NCBI RefSeq assembly: GCF_003384935.1
Contig: NZ_QTTQ01000011.1
Span: 248,001 to 312,000 of the forward strand
Source of the DNA: Lutibacter oceani
GTDB lineage: Bacteria > Bacteroidota > Bacteroidia > Flavobacteriales > Flavobacteriaceae
DNA length: 64,000 nucleotides
Reading direction: 5' to 3'
Positions 1 through 8,007 of this stretch are shown here, in pieces. The position numbers were made by a program, and so were the translations under genes. The notes beneath the pieces are model-generated. The model was not told where the DNA came from, did no database searches, and was given only the letters and a program-made list of their open reading frames with translations. How positions within the stretch are numbered: the first letter of the stretch is position 1; each line of letters opens with the position of its first letter.

Positions 1-2
1 GT

Positions 3-71
3 CGTAAATCTTTGGGAATACTAGCTCTTCTGTCATTTTCAATTTTGTTTATAGTTGATTATATATTATAA
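3..71 (+). CDS. 3' end of a membrane protein gene (partial)
   Basis: An open frame enters from the left edge and stops at TAA 69-71. Its 22 visible residues are almost wholly hydrophobic (GILALLSFSILFIVDYIL at the end), which fits a last transmembrane helix. The family cannot be named from this fragment. It lies on the same strand as the next operon, about 100 bases upstream. Confidence 0.45.
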   Translation, partial: RKSLGILALLSFSILFIVDYIL

Positions 72-171
72 GCATTAAAATTATTGAATAAATAAAACTA
101 ATTAGTCTTTTACCTAAATTAGTTAATAACATTTTATTGTTGAAAAGTTGTTTTCTTTGTTTTTTTTAACG

Positions 172-190
172 TACTTTGTGTTTCAAAGTA
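172..190. promoter_or_regulatory. palindromic operator upstream of the membrane-protein/HTH operon
   Basis: A perfect inverted repeat TACTTTG-N5-CAAAGTA ends 8 bases before the ATG at 199. The left arm resembles the flavobacterial -7 box (TAnnTTTG, one base short), so a bound protein would block transcription. The same palindrome with the same 5-base spacer recurs at 1133-1151 before creD. The winged-helix gene between the two sites is the obvious candidate binder (inference). Confidence 0.7.
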
Positions 191-198
191 CTTTTATT

Positions 199-816
199 AT
201 GAGCGAAAAAGATTATTTACAGGATCTTACAGAAATTAAATCTATAATGAATAAATCTACACGATTTTTATCATTAAGTGGTCTGTCAGGAATTTTAGCT
301 GGTGTGTATGCATTAGTTGGTGCTTATGTTGGTAATTTCTTAATAAATTCATATAAGAACAGTAATTCAAGTATTTCTTTATTACCAATATCATTTTTTG
401 AACTTCTTTTAGTTGGCATAGCCTCAATTATTTTAATACTTTCTGTAGCAACAGCTTTTGTACTAACTAGAAAAAAAGCTAAAAAAAATAAAGAAAACAT
501 ATGGAACACTGCCTCTAAAAGATTGTTAAAAAACTTTATGATTCCTTTAATAGTTGGAGGCTTACTTTGCATAACCTTATACCAATACAATTTAATTGGA
601 TTAATAGCGCCTTTTACATTAATATTTTATGGCTTGGCGTGTATTAATGCAAGTAAATATACTTTAGGTAACATCTATTATTTAGGATTGGCAAATGTTA
701 TAATTGGTTTAATTTCTACCCAATTTATAGGATATGGATTATTCTTTTGGGCTTTAGGTTTTGGTGTTTTTCATATTATATATGGAGTATTAATGTATAC
801 AAAGTATGAGAAATAA
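199..816 (+). CDS. multi-pass membrane protein of unknown function
   Basis: About 205 residues starting at MSEKDYLQ. An ATG at 148 is open in frame, but it lies upstream of the palindromic operator and would add an unlikely N-terminus, so the start at 199 is preferred. After a roughly 20-residue soluble head (LTEIKSIMNKSTRF), five to six hydrophobic segments follow. A basic loop (TRKKAKKNKEN) lies near the middle. No catalytic motif is seen. It is the first gene of a unit with the winged-helix regulator 5 bases downstream and creD after that. This pairing of a small membrane protein with a HTH regulator recurs in Bacteroidota. The job is unknown; a role in envelope stress is suggested only by the CreD neighbour. 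Confidence 0.75.
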   Translation: MSEKDYLQDLTEIKSIMNKSTRFLSLSGLSGILAGVYALVGAYVGNFLINSYKNSNSSISLLPISFFELLLVGIASIILILSVATAFVLTRKKAKKNKENIWNTASKRLLKNFMIPLIVGGLLCITLYQYNLIGLIAPFTLIFYGLACINASKYTLGNIYYLGLANVIIGLISTQFIGYGLFFWALGFGVFHIIYGVLMYTKYEK

Positions 817-821
817 AACCT

Positions 822-1118
822 ATGAAAGATATTCTTAAAAATATTAATAAAGCTTTTGATAATAAAATAAGACTTGGTTTAATGGCGGCACTTATGGTTA
901 ATGAATATCTTGATTTCAATTCTTTAAAAGAAATTTTAGGAGTTACAGACGGAAATTTAGCAAGTCATATAAAAGCACTTGAAAAAGTTGAATATATAAA
1001 AATTGAAAAACAATTTATTGGTAAAAAACCTAATACTCGCTATAAAATAACAAAACTTGGACAACTCGAATTTAAAAAGCACATAAGTGCTCTTGAAAAA
1101 TTAATTAATAATAACTAA
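822..1118 (+). CDS. winged-helix transcriptional regulator (HTH_34 / MarR-like)
   Basis: A 98-residue protein that is a single winged-helix domain. The N-terminal helix (NKAFDNKIRLGLMAALMV) leads into the recognition region (LKEILGVTDGNLASHIKALE), and the wing follows (KKPNTRYKITKLGQLEF). This matches the PF13601-type family of small regulators. There is no ligand-binding domain. It begins 5 bases after the membrane-protein gene, so the two are surely co-transcribed. The unit is flanked on both sides by the identical palindrome (172-190 and 1133-1151), which points to autoregulation and control of creD. That last step is inference from the layout. Confidence 0.85.
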   Translation: MKDILKNINKAFDNKIRLGLMAALMVNEYLDFNSLKEILGVTDGNLASHIKALEKVEYIKIEKQFIGKKPNTRYKITKLGQLEFKKHISALEKLINNN

Positions 1119-1132
1119 TTTTTTTAATCATT

Positions 1133-1151
1133 TACTTTGTTTTTCAAAGTA
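1133..1151. promoter_or_regulatory. second copy of the palindromic operator, upstream of creD
   Basis: TACTTTG-N5-CAAAGTA with arms and spacing identical to 172-190; only the spacer differs (TTTTT here, TGTTT there). It ends 16 bases before the creD ATG and again contains a near-consensus -7 element. The identity extends a few bases past the right arm (CTTTTA in both). This is very likely the binding site of the regulator encoded just upstream. Confidence 0.7.
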
Positions 1152-1167
1152 CTTTTAAATATAAATT

Positions 1168-2535
1168 ATGGAAACACAAAAAAACAAAATTGGAAACTGG
1201 CTTAAAACATCAATTACTGCAAGAATGTTGATGGTAGGAATTTTAATAATTATACTTATTATTCCGCTATCCTATATACAATCACTAATTAAAGAAAGAT
1301 CTTTAAGGCAAGAATCGGTTGTAAATGAAATAAATCAAAAATGGGGAAATGAAGTTGTAATATATGGCCCCATTTTAAAGATTCCTTATAAAACCTATAC
1401 AAAAAAATTATTAAGTTCCAATGAAACAAAAAAAGTAACCAAAGAAACTATTGAGCACATTAATTATGCTTACTTTTTTCCAGAAGAGTTATATATTAAA
1501 AGCGAAATAAACCCTGAAGTAAAACAACGGGGAATTTATAAAACATCCGTTTATAAAAGTTCCATAAAAATAAGTGGAAGTTACCATAAACCTGATTTTA
1601 CTAGTATTGAAACATCTGATAAAGATGTGCTATGGGAAAAAGCAACCATTATTATTAAAACTACTAACTTAAAAGGAATAAATAACCAGGTTGAAATTAA
1701 CCTAAACAACCACAACTATAATTTTGTTCCTAAATACGAACCGCAAGATATAAATGTATATCCTAAACAATTAGGGCTTCATAAATTAGAAACTAATTAT
1801 TTAAAAACAGAAGACCTTTTTTCAGAAATAAAACAAAGCTTTTCAATAAATTTAAATATTAGTGGAAGTAAACAGTTTACCATAATTCCTATTGGAAAAG
1901 AGACCGATTTAAATGTTACATCTAACTGGAAAACAGCCAATTTTATTGGAGAATTTCTTCCATTAAATTCAGATAAAATTACAGAAAATGGTTTTAATGC
2001 TACATGGAAAGTACTACATATAAATAGACCTTTTTCACAAGAATATTTTAAAATTTTACCTAATTTAAATGAATATGCTTTTGGTGTAAATTTTATGATT
2101 CCTGTTGATGAATACCAAAAAAGTGAGCGCTCAGCAAAGTATGGTTTTTTAGTAATTGCACTTACCTTTTTAGTTTTCTTTTTAATACAAAGTATTAGTA
2201 AAATTCCTATTCATCCATTTCAATATTTAATGATTGGTTTGGCTCTTACCATGTTTTACACCTTACTTATTTCGATTTCAGAACACAGTAATTTTTTAAA
2301 AGCCTATTTAATTGCAGGTATTTCGGTAATAACGTTAATAGTTTTATACTCAAAATCCATTTTAAAAACGTTTAAATTTCCTTTGTTTATAGGAGTTTCA
2401 CTTATTGCTTTATACACCTTTATTTATGTTATTATACAATTAGAAAATTATGCTTTAATAGTTGGCAGTATAGGTTTATTTGCAATACTGGCAATAATAA
2501 TGTATGCTTCAAGAAAAATTGATTGGAATTTATAA
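1168..2535 (+). CDS. creD: cell envelope integrity protein CreD
   Basis: A 455-residue inner-membrane protein with the CreD layout. One N-terminal transmembrane helix (residues about 18-38) precedes the family-typical IPLSYIQSLIKERSLRQ segment and the GPILKIPY stretch. A large extracytoplasmic beta-rich domain (about 45-315) follows, then several C-terminal helices starting near SAKYGFLVIALTFLVFF. CreD is linked to envelope stress and beta-lactam responses in other bacteria, and its biochemical role is unknown. Here it is not next to a CreBC two-component system; it sits behind a small winged-helix regulator, the usual arrangement in Bacteroidota. It carries its own copy of the palindromic operator and a strong terminator. 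Confidence 0.9.
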   Translation: METQKNKIGNWLKTSITARMLMVGILIIILIIPLSYIQSLIKERSLRQESVVNEINQKWGNEVVIYGPILKIPYKTYTKKLLSSNETKKVTKETIEHINYAYFFPEELYIKSEINPEVKQRGIYKTSVYKSSIKISGSYHKPDFTSIETSDKDVLWEKATIIIKTTNLKGINNQVEINLNNHNYNFVPKYEPQDINVYPKQLGLHKLETNYLKTEDLFSEIKQSFSINLNISGSKQFTIIPIGKETDLNVTSNWKTANFIGEFLPLNSDKITENGFNATWKVLHINRPFSQEYFKILPNLNEYAFGVNFMIPVDEYQKSERSAKYGFLVIALTFLVFFLIQSISKIPIHPFQYLMIGLALTMFYTLLISISEHSNFLKAYLIAGISVITLIVLYSKSILKTFKFPLFIGVSLIALYTFIYVIIQLENYALIVGSIGLFAILAIIMYASRKIDWNL

Positions 2536-2570
2536 AAAAGAAGAACCTAAAAATAGGTTCTTCTTTTTAA
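2534..2570 (+). terminator. rho-independent terminator after creD
   Basis: A 15-base-pair stem (arms 2535-2549 and 2554-2568, core AAGAACCTA/TAGGTTCTT) with a 4-base loop, followed by a T-rich end. It overlaps the creD stop region and closes the operon. Confidence 0.85.
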
Positions 2571-2616
2571 AATTTCATTTTTTATTATTGCGTAAATCCA
2601 ATTTATATATTTTAGA

Positions 2617-2982
2617 ATGTTCACATTTAATTATCGTAATTTTATATTTTTTAAAGTACTTTTAATTTTAGAACTATTAATTGCAATCTATTGTAAACAT
2701 CCTTTAATACGTGGCTTATTTGGTGATTATTTAGTTGTAATAATGATTTATTATTTTTTTAGAAGTTTTTTACTTTTAAAACCATTTTATACTGCTTTTA
2801 TGGTTTTAATAATTTCATTTTTTATTGAAATATTACAACTTATTAATATCACACGTATTTTAAATATTCAAAATAATATTATTAAAATAGTTATGGGTAC
2901 CTCATTCAGTTGGTTAGATTTAGTTGCATATTGTTTGGGAATTTTAACAGTTTTAATTTTTGAAAAATTAACTAGTTCTTAA
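2617..2982 (+). CDS. DUF2809 family membrane protein
   Basis: A 121-residue protein with about four transmembrane helices. It carries the family pattern of a HPLIRGLFGDYLVV segment in the first half and a FSWLDLVAYCLGI segment near the end. These match DUF2809, small integral membrane proteins of unknown function. It stands alone after the creD terminator. Its 3' end overlaps the convergent gene at 2968-3189 by 15 bases, so the two coding ends are read from both strands. Confidence 0.8.
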   Translation: MFTFNYRNFIFFKVLLILELLIAIYCKHPLIRGLFGDYLVVIMIYYFFRSFLLLKPFYTAFMVLIISFFIEILQLINITRILNIQNNIIKIVMGTSFSWLDLVAYCLGILTVLIFEKLTSS

Positions 2983-3189
2983 TCTCCTAACTAAATCCTC
3001 TAAACCATTTAATTTAATTTCATAAACTAAACGAAGCATATCTCCTGTTTTACCTTTTGGAAAACCTTTATTGTTATACCAAACAATATAATGCTCGGGT
3101 AAATCAATTAAAAAAGTACCTTTATGTTTGCCATAAGGCATCTTTGTATTTGCAAGCTTTTCCAATGCATGTTGTTGGTTATTTTCCAT
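2968..3189 (-). CDS. DUF3820 family protein
   Basis: A 73-residue soluble protein. The start at MENNQQHALEKL is preferred over an ATG two codons upstream. It has the DUF3820 core: MPYGKHKGTFLIDLPEHYI followed by WYNNKGFP. The family is small and widespread in Bacteroidota and Gammaproteobacteria; its function is unknown, though some members are annotated as quorum-regulated virulence factors. The start codon lies inside the end of the saccharopine-dehydrogenase-like gene (stop at 3179), which suggests translational coupling. Confidence 0.8.
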   Translation of the reverse strand: MENNQQHALEKLANTKMPYGKHKGTFLIDLPEHYIVWYNNKGFPKGKTGDMLRLVYEIKLNGLEDLVRRLRTS

Positions 3190-4381
3190 CAACATAGTTT
3201 TGTAAATAGCTAAAACGCTCTGTTAATTTTCCATTTTGTGTCATCCTTGCCCTTAAAAGAACCCCATTTTCATCATTATTAAAAAATGCTGGAATCACAT
3301 TTTTTGAAAAACTTTCTCCAAATCCTTCTGAAGCATCTTTTGGTAATTCGCAAGGCAAATTGTCTACAGCCATTACAGCAATTGCATTTTTATCTTTAAA
3401 GTCAACTTCTTGTTCCGTTAAAGGATTGTATCCATAAATTGGATCTGCAATTGTTGAAGATCTAATTGTTGAAGCAACAGGCCCATCAATATCGCAACTT
3501 ATATCTGCAACAACTTTAATATGAAACTCTTTTGATTTTGCATCATCTCTTGTAAAAAGGTATGGTGCACCATCTCCATAAAAATGACCTGCAATAAATA
3601 AATCTGCCACTTTGGCAAATCTTAAAAAATTGCTTTTATATTCTGTTGGGTTTATAAAAAAATCATTCTGATCCTTTAGCTGTCCATCTTTTCTAGAATT
3701 ATAATCTAAAACATCAATTTGCACGTAAACTGGTTCTTCAAAAGTTTTAGTTAAAAATTCATTTATTGTCACTTTTTTCATAACCATACCTTTAAGCATT
3801 TCTTTAGCTCCATTACCCACTCTACCTTTTCCTGTTAAAAGTACTTTTATAGCTGGTAGTTTAATTTTTTGAAGTTCGTGAATTAACATTAATTGATCGT
3901 GAAGCTCTTCAGCTTTAGGTAATTTAAATAGGTTAAATTTTAATCCGTAAGTTCTAAAACCGTTATATGCCCCAACAATTCCAGCATATCTTCCAAAAGC
4001 AACCAATCGTTGTCCTTTTTCATTTACAATAACTTCGTGGTCGTATAATTCAATATTTTTAGCTAAAATAGCTTGTAATAATTTTCGATTATAAGGTTGT
4101 TTTTTAATGGTATGCGAAAAGAAAAAATACTTTTTATTTGGAATTAAATATTCAATGGGCACTTCTTTTACACCTAATAAAACATCGCAATCAGAAACAT
4201 TATCTACAACTTCAATCCCTTCTATTTTATAATCTTCATTTGTAAAAAAACGATTATCAGAACTTTCAACTTTAATAGAAAGATTTTCATATTTTTTTAA
4301 CAATCGCTTACATTCTTTTGGAGATAAAACTACTCTTCTGTCTGGTGGATTTTTACGTTCTTTAATGATTCCTATTTTCAT
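3179..4381 (-). CDS. NAD-dependent saccharopine dehydrogenase / alanine dehydrogenase-like oxidoreductase
   Basis: About 400 residues starting at MKIGIIKERKNPPDRRVVLSP, the typical N-terminus of the alanine dehydrogenase / lysine-forming saccharopine dehydrogenase superfamily. A longer frame upstream adds 19 unlikely residues. The nucleotide-binding turn is visible as LLTGKGRVGNGAKEML near residue 200. The substrate region includes YDHEVIVNEKGQRLVAFGRYAG, and the C-terminal half has VVADISCDIDGPVAST, as in saccharopine dehydrogenases. Flavobacteria normally make lysine by the diaminopimelate route, so a role in lysine breakdown or another 2-oxoacid/amine reaction is possible. It is divergent from tmRNA and shares the 4382-4504 gap with it. 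Confidence 0.75.
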   Translation of the reverse strand: MKIGIIKERKNPPDRRVVLSPKECKRLLKKYENLSIKVESSDNRFFTNEDYKIEGIEVVDNVSDCDVLLGVKEVPIEYLIPNKKYFFFSHTIKKQPYNRKLLQAILAKNIELYDHEVIVNEKGQRLVAFGRYAGIVGAYNGFRTYGLKFNLFKLPKAEELHDQLMLIHELQKIKLPAIKVLLTGKGRVGNGAKEMLKGMVMKKVTINEFLTKTFEEPVYVQIDVLDYNSRKDGQLKDQNDFFINPTEYKSNFLRFAKVADLFIAGHFYGDGAPYLFTRDDAKSKEFHIKVVADISCDIDGPVASTIRSSTIADPIYGYNPLTEQEVDFKDKNAIAVMAVDNLPCELPKDASEGFGESFSKNVIPAFFNNDENGVLLRARMTQNGKLTERFSYLQNYVDGK

Positions 4382-4504
4382 TATATAATTTGGTATAAAA
4401 TTTGTGTCTAAGATATTATGAATTAAAGGAACAAACAAATAATTAATCTAATGGATTTTTTATACATTTGCCTTCTTTAAAAAGATTTAGTTCTTTGATT
4501 TATT

Positions 4505-4895
4505 GGGGACGACTGGTTTTGACTGCAAGGTCAATTAAACTGGAAGCATGTCGAGTTATGAAATAGCACTCGTAAATCTCAATTTCAACATTTTAAACGG
4601 CGAAGATAACTACGCTTTAGCTGCTTAATCCGAATTACAGTAGGATAAGCCTCGGCACACTAGGTGTGCAAGCTAAATGCCCCCTGAAAGCCTTGGTTAG
4701 CGGCGGTCAATTTAGGGGCATCGTAAAAGTTAACATAGAAATACCATTGTTTCGTTGGTATTTTGAAACTTAAGAAGCTAAGTTTTAAGTGGGCGGTTTT
4801 CGGTCAGCTTAAAATCTAAAACCAAACGAAAACTAAGCATGTAGAAACTACTTTGGTTGCTTGTTTGGACCCGGGTTCGATTCCCGGCGTCTCCA
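4505..4895 (+). ncRNA. ssrA: transfer-messenger RNA (tmRNA)
   Basis: The two ends form a tRNA-like acceptor stem: GGGGACG at 4505-4511 pairs with CGTCTCC at 4888-4894. A T-arm with GGGTTCGATTCCC lies at 4873-4885. The tag reading frame ends GEDNYALAA-stop at 4599-4628, the usual ALAA degradation tag for ribosome rescue. CCA is not encoded in full (A then CTA follows the stem). A -7 box TACATTTG at 4463-4470 gives a plausible promoter. The 5' and 3' ends are inferred from stem pairing, so the boundaries may be off by a base or two. Confidence 0.95.
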
Positions 4896-4912
4896 CTATT
4901 TAAATTACTTTT

Positions 4913-6850
4913 TTAATAATCCCACTTAACAAATGCTTCCATAGCAGCATAATCAGCGAGTCCTAATTCTTTATATTTTAACGCGGTTTTATTATTTCTA
5001 TCTTCAGCACGCATCCAAAACTCTCTTATATCGTTTCCTTGAAACATAACACCATCTTTTTGAGATTGATGAAAGAATATTGCCTTCCTCTTTTTTAATA
5101 CCTGATCTGGACTCATAGGAACCGCCATATCAATTTCATCAATATCCCATTCTTGCCAAGCTCCTCTGTACAACCACAACCAGCAATCCTTCATAAAAAA
5201 CTTTGGTTTTAAAATTTTTAAAGCTTCAAATAACACATCTAAACAAACTCTATGTGTACCATGTGGATCAGCTAAATCTCCAGCTGCATAAATTTGATGT
5301 GGTTTAATTTCTTCAATAATTTTACACATTATTTGAATATCATCTTCTCCCATTGGGTTTTTCTTAATACTTCCCGTTTCATAAAATGGTAAATTCAAAA
5401 AATGCACATTTTCATCTAAAACACCTAAATATCGAGTTGCCGCCAAAGATTCACACTGACGAATCATCGCTTTCAATTTTCTAACATCAACACTATCAAT
5501 AGCATTATCCTTTTTACACACAATATCATCAATAATTTTCTTCATTAAACCATTATCATTATTGCAGCGCATCCCTTTTGTTACTTCCGCAAATTTAAGT
5601 GCTTCATGGTCAGAAACTGCAATGTTTCCAGAGGTTTGATAAGCAATATGTACCTCATGACCCTGCTCAACTAATCTATCAAAAGTACCTCCCATAGAAA
5701 TCACATCATCATCAGGATGTGGACTAAAAATTAGCACTCTTTTTTTAGCTGGATTTGCTCTTTCAGGTCTTGAAGTATCATCAGCATTAGGCTTACCTCC
5801 TGGCCAACCTGTTATTGTATGTTGCACTTTATTAAACATTTTAATGTTTAAATTATAAGACGATCCTTCTTCTGCTAATAAGCTAGACATTCCATTGTCA
5901 TTATAATCTTTATCAATTAATTTTAAAATTGATTTTCCAGTCTTTTGACTCAACCAAATTATAGCTTTACTACTTAACTTTTGATCCCAAACACATGGAC
6001 CAACCAACCAGGGTGTTTTAATTCTTGTTAATTCGGATGCAGCTTCAATATCCAAAATAAAAGTAGTGCTATTATGCCTCTGCAAATAAGTGGCAGGAAC
6101 TTTTGATGAAATTTCGCCTTCAATTGTACTTTTAATAATTGAAGACTTGTTTTGCCCCCAAGCTAACAGAATAATTCTTTTGGCTTTTCTAACCGTTTTA
6201 ATTCCCATTGTTATTGCTTTTTTGGGAACATTTTCAATTCCTAAAAAAGATGGTGCTGCATCAAACCTAGTTATAGAATCTAAAATTATACTTCTAGTTT
6301 CTGAATTAAAATGTGAACCAGGCTCATTAAAACCAATATGCCCTGTTCTACCAATACCTAACAATTGTAAATCAATACCACCTTTTTGATCTATTGCATT
6401 TTCATAATCTATACAATATTGATGTAAATCATCAACAGACACTGTTCCATCTGGTATGTTAATATTTTCAGGTAATATATCTATATGATCAAACAAATGC
6501 TGATGCATAAAGTAGTAGTAACTTTGAATATTTTCTTTAGTCATTGGGTAATATTCATCTAAATTAAAAGTCACAACATTTTTAAAGCTTAATCCTTCTT
6601 CTTTATGCATTCTCACAAGCTCTTCATAAACTTTTACGGGAGAAGAACCAGTTGCTAAACCCAAAACACATAACTTTCCTTTTGTCTTTTTACTAATAAT
6701 TAAATCTGCAATTTCTCTTGCTACTTTAATTGATCCCTCTTTAGAGTTCGAAAAAATAACATTGTGCTTTTTTTCAAATCTAGTTTCTTCAAATTTTCCA
6801 GATTCTTCATAAGAAATGCTTTTTGCGTTTTGGTATAAATTAGTTTTCAT
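4913..6850 (-). CDS. nagB: glucosamine-6-phosphate deaminase fused to a PIG-L/LmbE-type deacetylase domain
   Basis: A 645-residue protein, more than twice the usual NagB length. Residues about 30-290 are a NagB isomerase domain: GLATGSSPVKVYEELV near 65, FNLDEYYPM near 95 and LLGIGRTGHIGFNEPGSHF near 165. From about 365 a second domain has the PIG-L metal motif (FSPHPDDDVISMGG near 376) and a distal HGTHR motif. NagB turns glucosamine-6-P into fructose-6-P plus ammonia. PIG-L enzymes remove N-acetyl groups from GlcNAc compounds. The fusion is common in Bacteroidota; the exact role of its second half is not settled. No NagA-type deacetylase is present nearby, so the PIG-L half may supply that step (inference). 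The gene is divergent from the DeoR regulator. Its -7 box TACTTTTG lies at 6882-6875. It ends 17 bases from tmRNA. Confidence 0.92.
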   Translation of the reverse strand: MKTNLYQNAKSISYEESGKFEETRFEKKHNVIFSNSKEGSIKVAREIADLIISKKTKGKLCVLGLATGSSPVKVYEELVRMHKEEGLSFKNVVTFNLDEYYPMTKENIQSYYYFMHQHLFDHIDILPENINIPDGTVSVDDLHQYCIDYENAIDQKGGIDLQLLGIGRTGHIGFNEPGSHFNSETRSIILDSITRFDAAPSFLGIENVPKKAITMGIKTVRKAKRIILLAWGQNKSSIIKSTIEGEISSKVPATYLQRHNSTTFILDIEAASELTRIKTPWLVGPCVWDQKLSSKAIIWLSQKTGKSILKLIDKDYNDNGMSSLLAEEGSSYNLNIKMFNKVQHTITGWPGGKPNADDTSRPERANPAKKRVLIFSPHPDDDVISMGGTFDRLVEQGHEVHIAYQTSGNIAVSDHEALKFAEVTKGMRCNNDNGLMKKIIDDIVCKKDNAIDSVDVRKLKAMIRQCESLAATRYLGVLDENVHFLNLPFYETGSIKKNPMGEDDIQIMCKIIEEIKPHQIYAAGDLADPHGTHRVCLDVLFEALKILKPKFFMKDCWLWLYRGAWQEWDIDEIDMAVPMSPDQVLKKRKAIFFHQSQKDGVMFQGNDIREFWMRAEDRNNKTALKYKELGLADYAAMEAFVKWDY

Positions 6851-6874
6851 TTAAAAAGTTTAGAATTACGTATG

Positions 6875-6940
6875 CAAAAGTACAACAAAACACTTAAAAC
6901 AGCATAATATTTTGCCGTTTTATGCATTTTTATGATTTTT
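6875..6940. promoter_or_regulatory. nagB promoter with putative DeoR-family operator
   Basis: On the minus strand a -7 box TACTTTTG (6882-6875) serves nagB. Just upstream is an inverted repeat GCATAA (6902-6907) / TTATGC (6920-6925), placed where the -33 box would lie. It runs into TTTTATGCATTTTTATG at 6918-6934, a 17-base string found again at 7888-7904 before susC. The T4-5ATG unit recurs with about a 10-base period, so the repeats face the same side of the helix. The binder is inferred to be the adjacent DeoR protein. Confidence 0.6.
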
Positions 6941-7118
6941 ATCTTTTTAAAAAGATAAAATACTTCAGAAATATCAGTTAAAACAGTTCTGAATTAACAA
7001 CCCTAAAAAGAAAAGTCGCATATTTCTTTCATATATAACTCATAAAAACTTAAATTTGCGCAATAGTGTAAATTAAGTTACATATTTACAAATCGCATAA
7101 TATTAAAAAAAGAAGAAA

Positions 7119-7868
7119 ATGCTTAAAGAAGAAAGACAAAACCACATACTTGATAAAATCAAATTAAACAGAAAGGTTTTATCATCTGACCTAAGCATCG
7201 AACTAAATGTTTCTGAAGATACTATCAGAAGAGATCTTAATGATTTATCATCAAAAAAACTAATTAAAAAAGTTCATGGAGGCGCACTACCAATAGATAC
7301 AAAAGCTCCATCCTATGAAGAAAGAAAATTCTATAGTTTAAAAGAAAAAAACAGCATTGCTAAAAAAGCCGTTAACCTAATTAAGGATGGACAAGTTATT
7401 ATAATGAGTGGTAGCACTACTAATTTACAGTTAGCAAAAATTATTCCTTCAGATGTAAATGCAACCATTTACACGTATAGCCTTCCTATTGCACTTCAAT
7501 TAACAGAACACCCATCAATTGAAATAATTTTTATTGGAGGCAAACTAAATAAACCTGCTCAAGTAACTGTTGGACTTGATGTTGTTTCTTCAATTTCTCA
7601 ATTAAGAGCAGACTTATGCTTTATGGGAACAGGAGGAATTAATGTATTAAATGGAATGACAGAACCCAACTGGGAAGTTTCTCATATTAAAAAATGTATG
7701 ATTGAAGCTAGTAATAAGGTTATTGTATTATGCACTAACAATAAAATTAATGAAATTAAAAGGTACTCTGTTACACCATTAAATCAAATTAATACCATTA
7801 TTACAGACCTTGATCCTAACAATCAAATATTTATTCCCTACAAAGAAAAAGGAGTTGAAATTCTTTAA
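7119..7868 (+). CDS. DeoR/GlpR-family sugar-phosphate-responsive regulator
   Basis: A 249-residue protein with the classic DeoR layout. The N-terminal helix-turn-helix is MLKEERQNHILDKI followed by LNVSEDTIRRDLNDLSSKKLI and KKVHGGALP (residues 1-58). The C-terminal DeoR sugar-phosphate isomerase-like domain begins near residue 75 (KNSIAKKAVNLIKDGQVIIMSGSTT) and includes GGKLNKPAQVTVG and FMGTGGINVLNGMTEPNW. Relatives such as AgaR respond to phosphorylated amino sugars. It lies between nagB (divergent) and susCD (same strand), with matching repeats in both gaps. It therefore probably represses both and is released by an amino-sugar phosphate. Its own -7 box TAAATTTG is at 7051-7058. Confidence 0.9.
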   Translation: MLKEERQNHILDKIKLNRKVLSSDLSIELNVSEDTIRRDLNDLSSKKLIKKVHGGALPIDTKAPSYEERKFYSLKEKNSIAKKAVNLIKDGQVIIMSGSTTNLQLAKIIPSDVNATIYTYSLPIALQLTEHPSIEIIFIGGKLNKPAQVTVGLDVVSSISQLRADLCFMGTGGINVLNGMTEPNWEVSHIKKCMIEASNKVIVLCTNNKINEIKRYSVTPLNQINTIITDLDPNNQIFIPYKEKGVEIL

Positions 7869-7887
7869 ACAACTCAAATAAAAATAT

Positions 7888-7976
7888 TTTTATGCATTTT
7901 TATGCGTTTTTAAATGTTAAATTTTGCATTTTTTTAACAATTTATTAACGAAGTATAAAAATAAATACTACTTTTG
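7888..7976 (+). promoter_or_regulatory. susC promoter region with putative DeoR operator
   Basis: Three tandem units of roughly TTTTTATGCN with a 10-base period start at 7887; the third (TTTTTAAATG) is degenerate. The first 17 bases (7888-7904) are identical to the nagB/deoR site at 6918-6934. A consensus -7 box TACTTTTG follows at 7969-7976, 31 bases before the susC ATG at 8008. No clear TTTG -33 box is visible. Co-regulation with nagB is inferred from the shared repeat. Confidence 0.6.
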
Positions 7977-8007
7977 AGTTCTAAATTATTATTTTAAATC
8001 CATTTTT

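Noticed and set aside
6090-6389. A 99-codon plus-strand frame inside nagB
   Set aside because: It is antisense to the well-supported NagB domain and encodes no recognisable family; a shadow frame.
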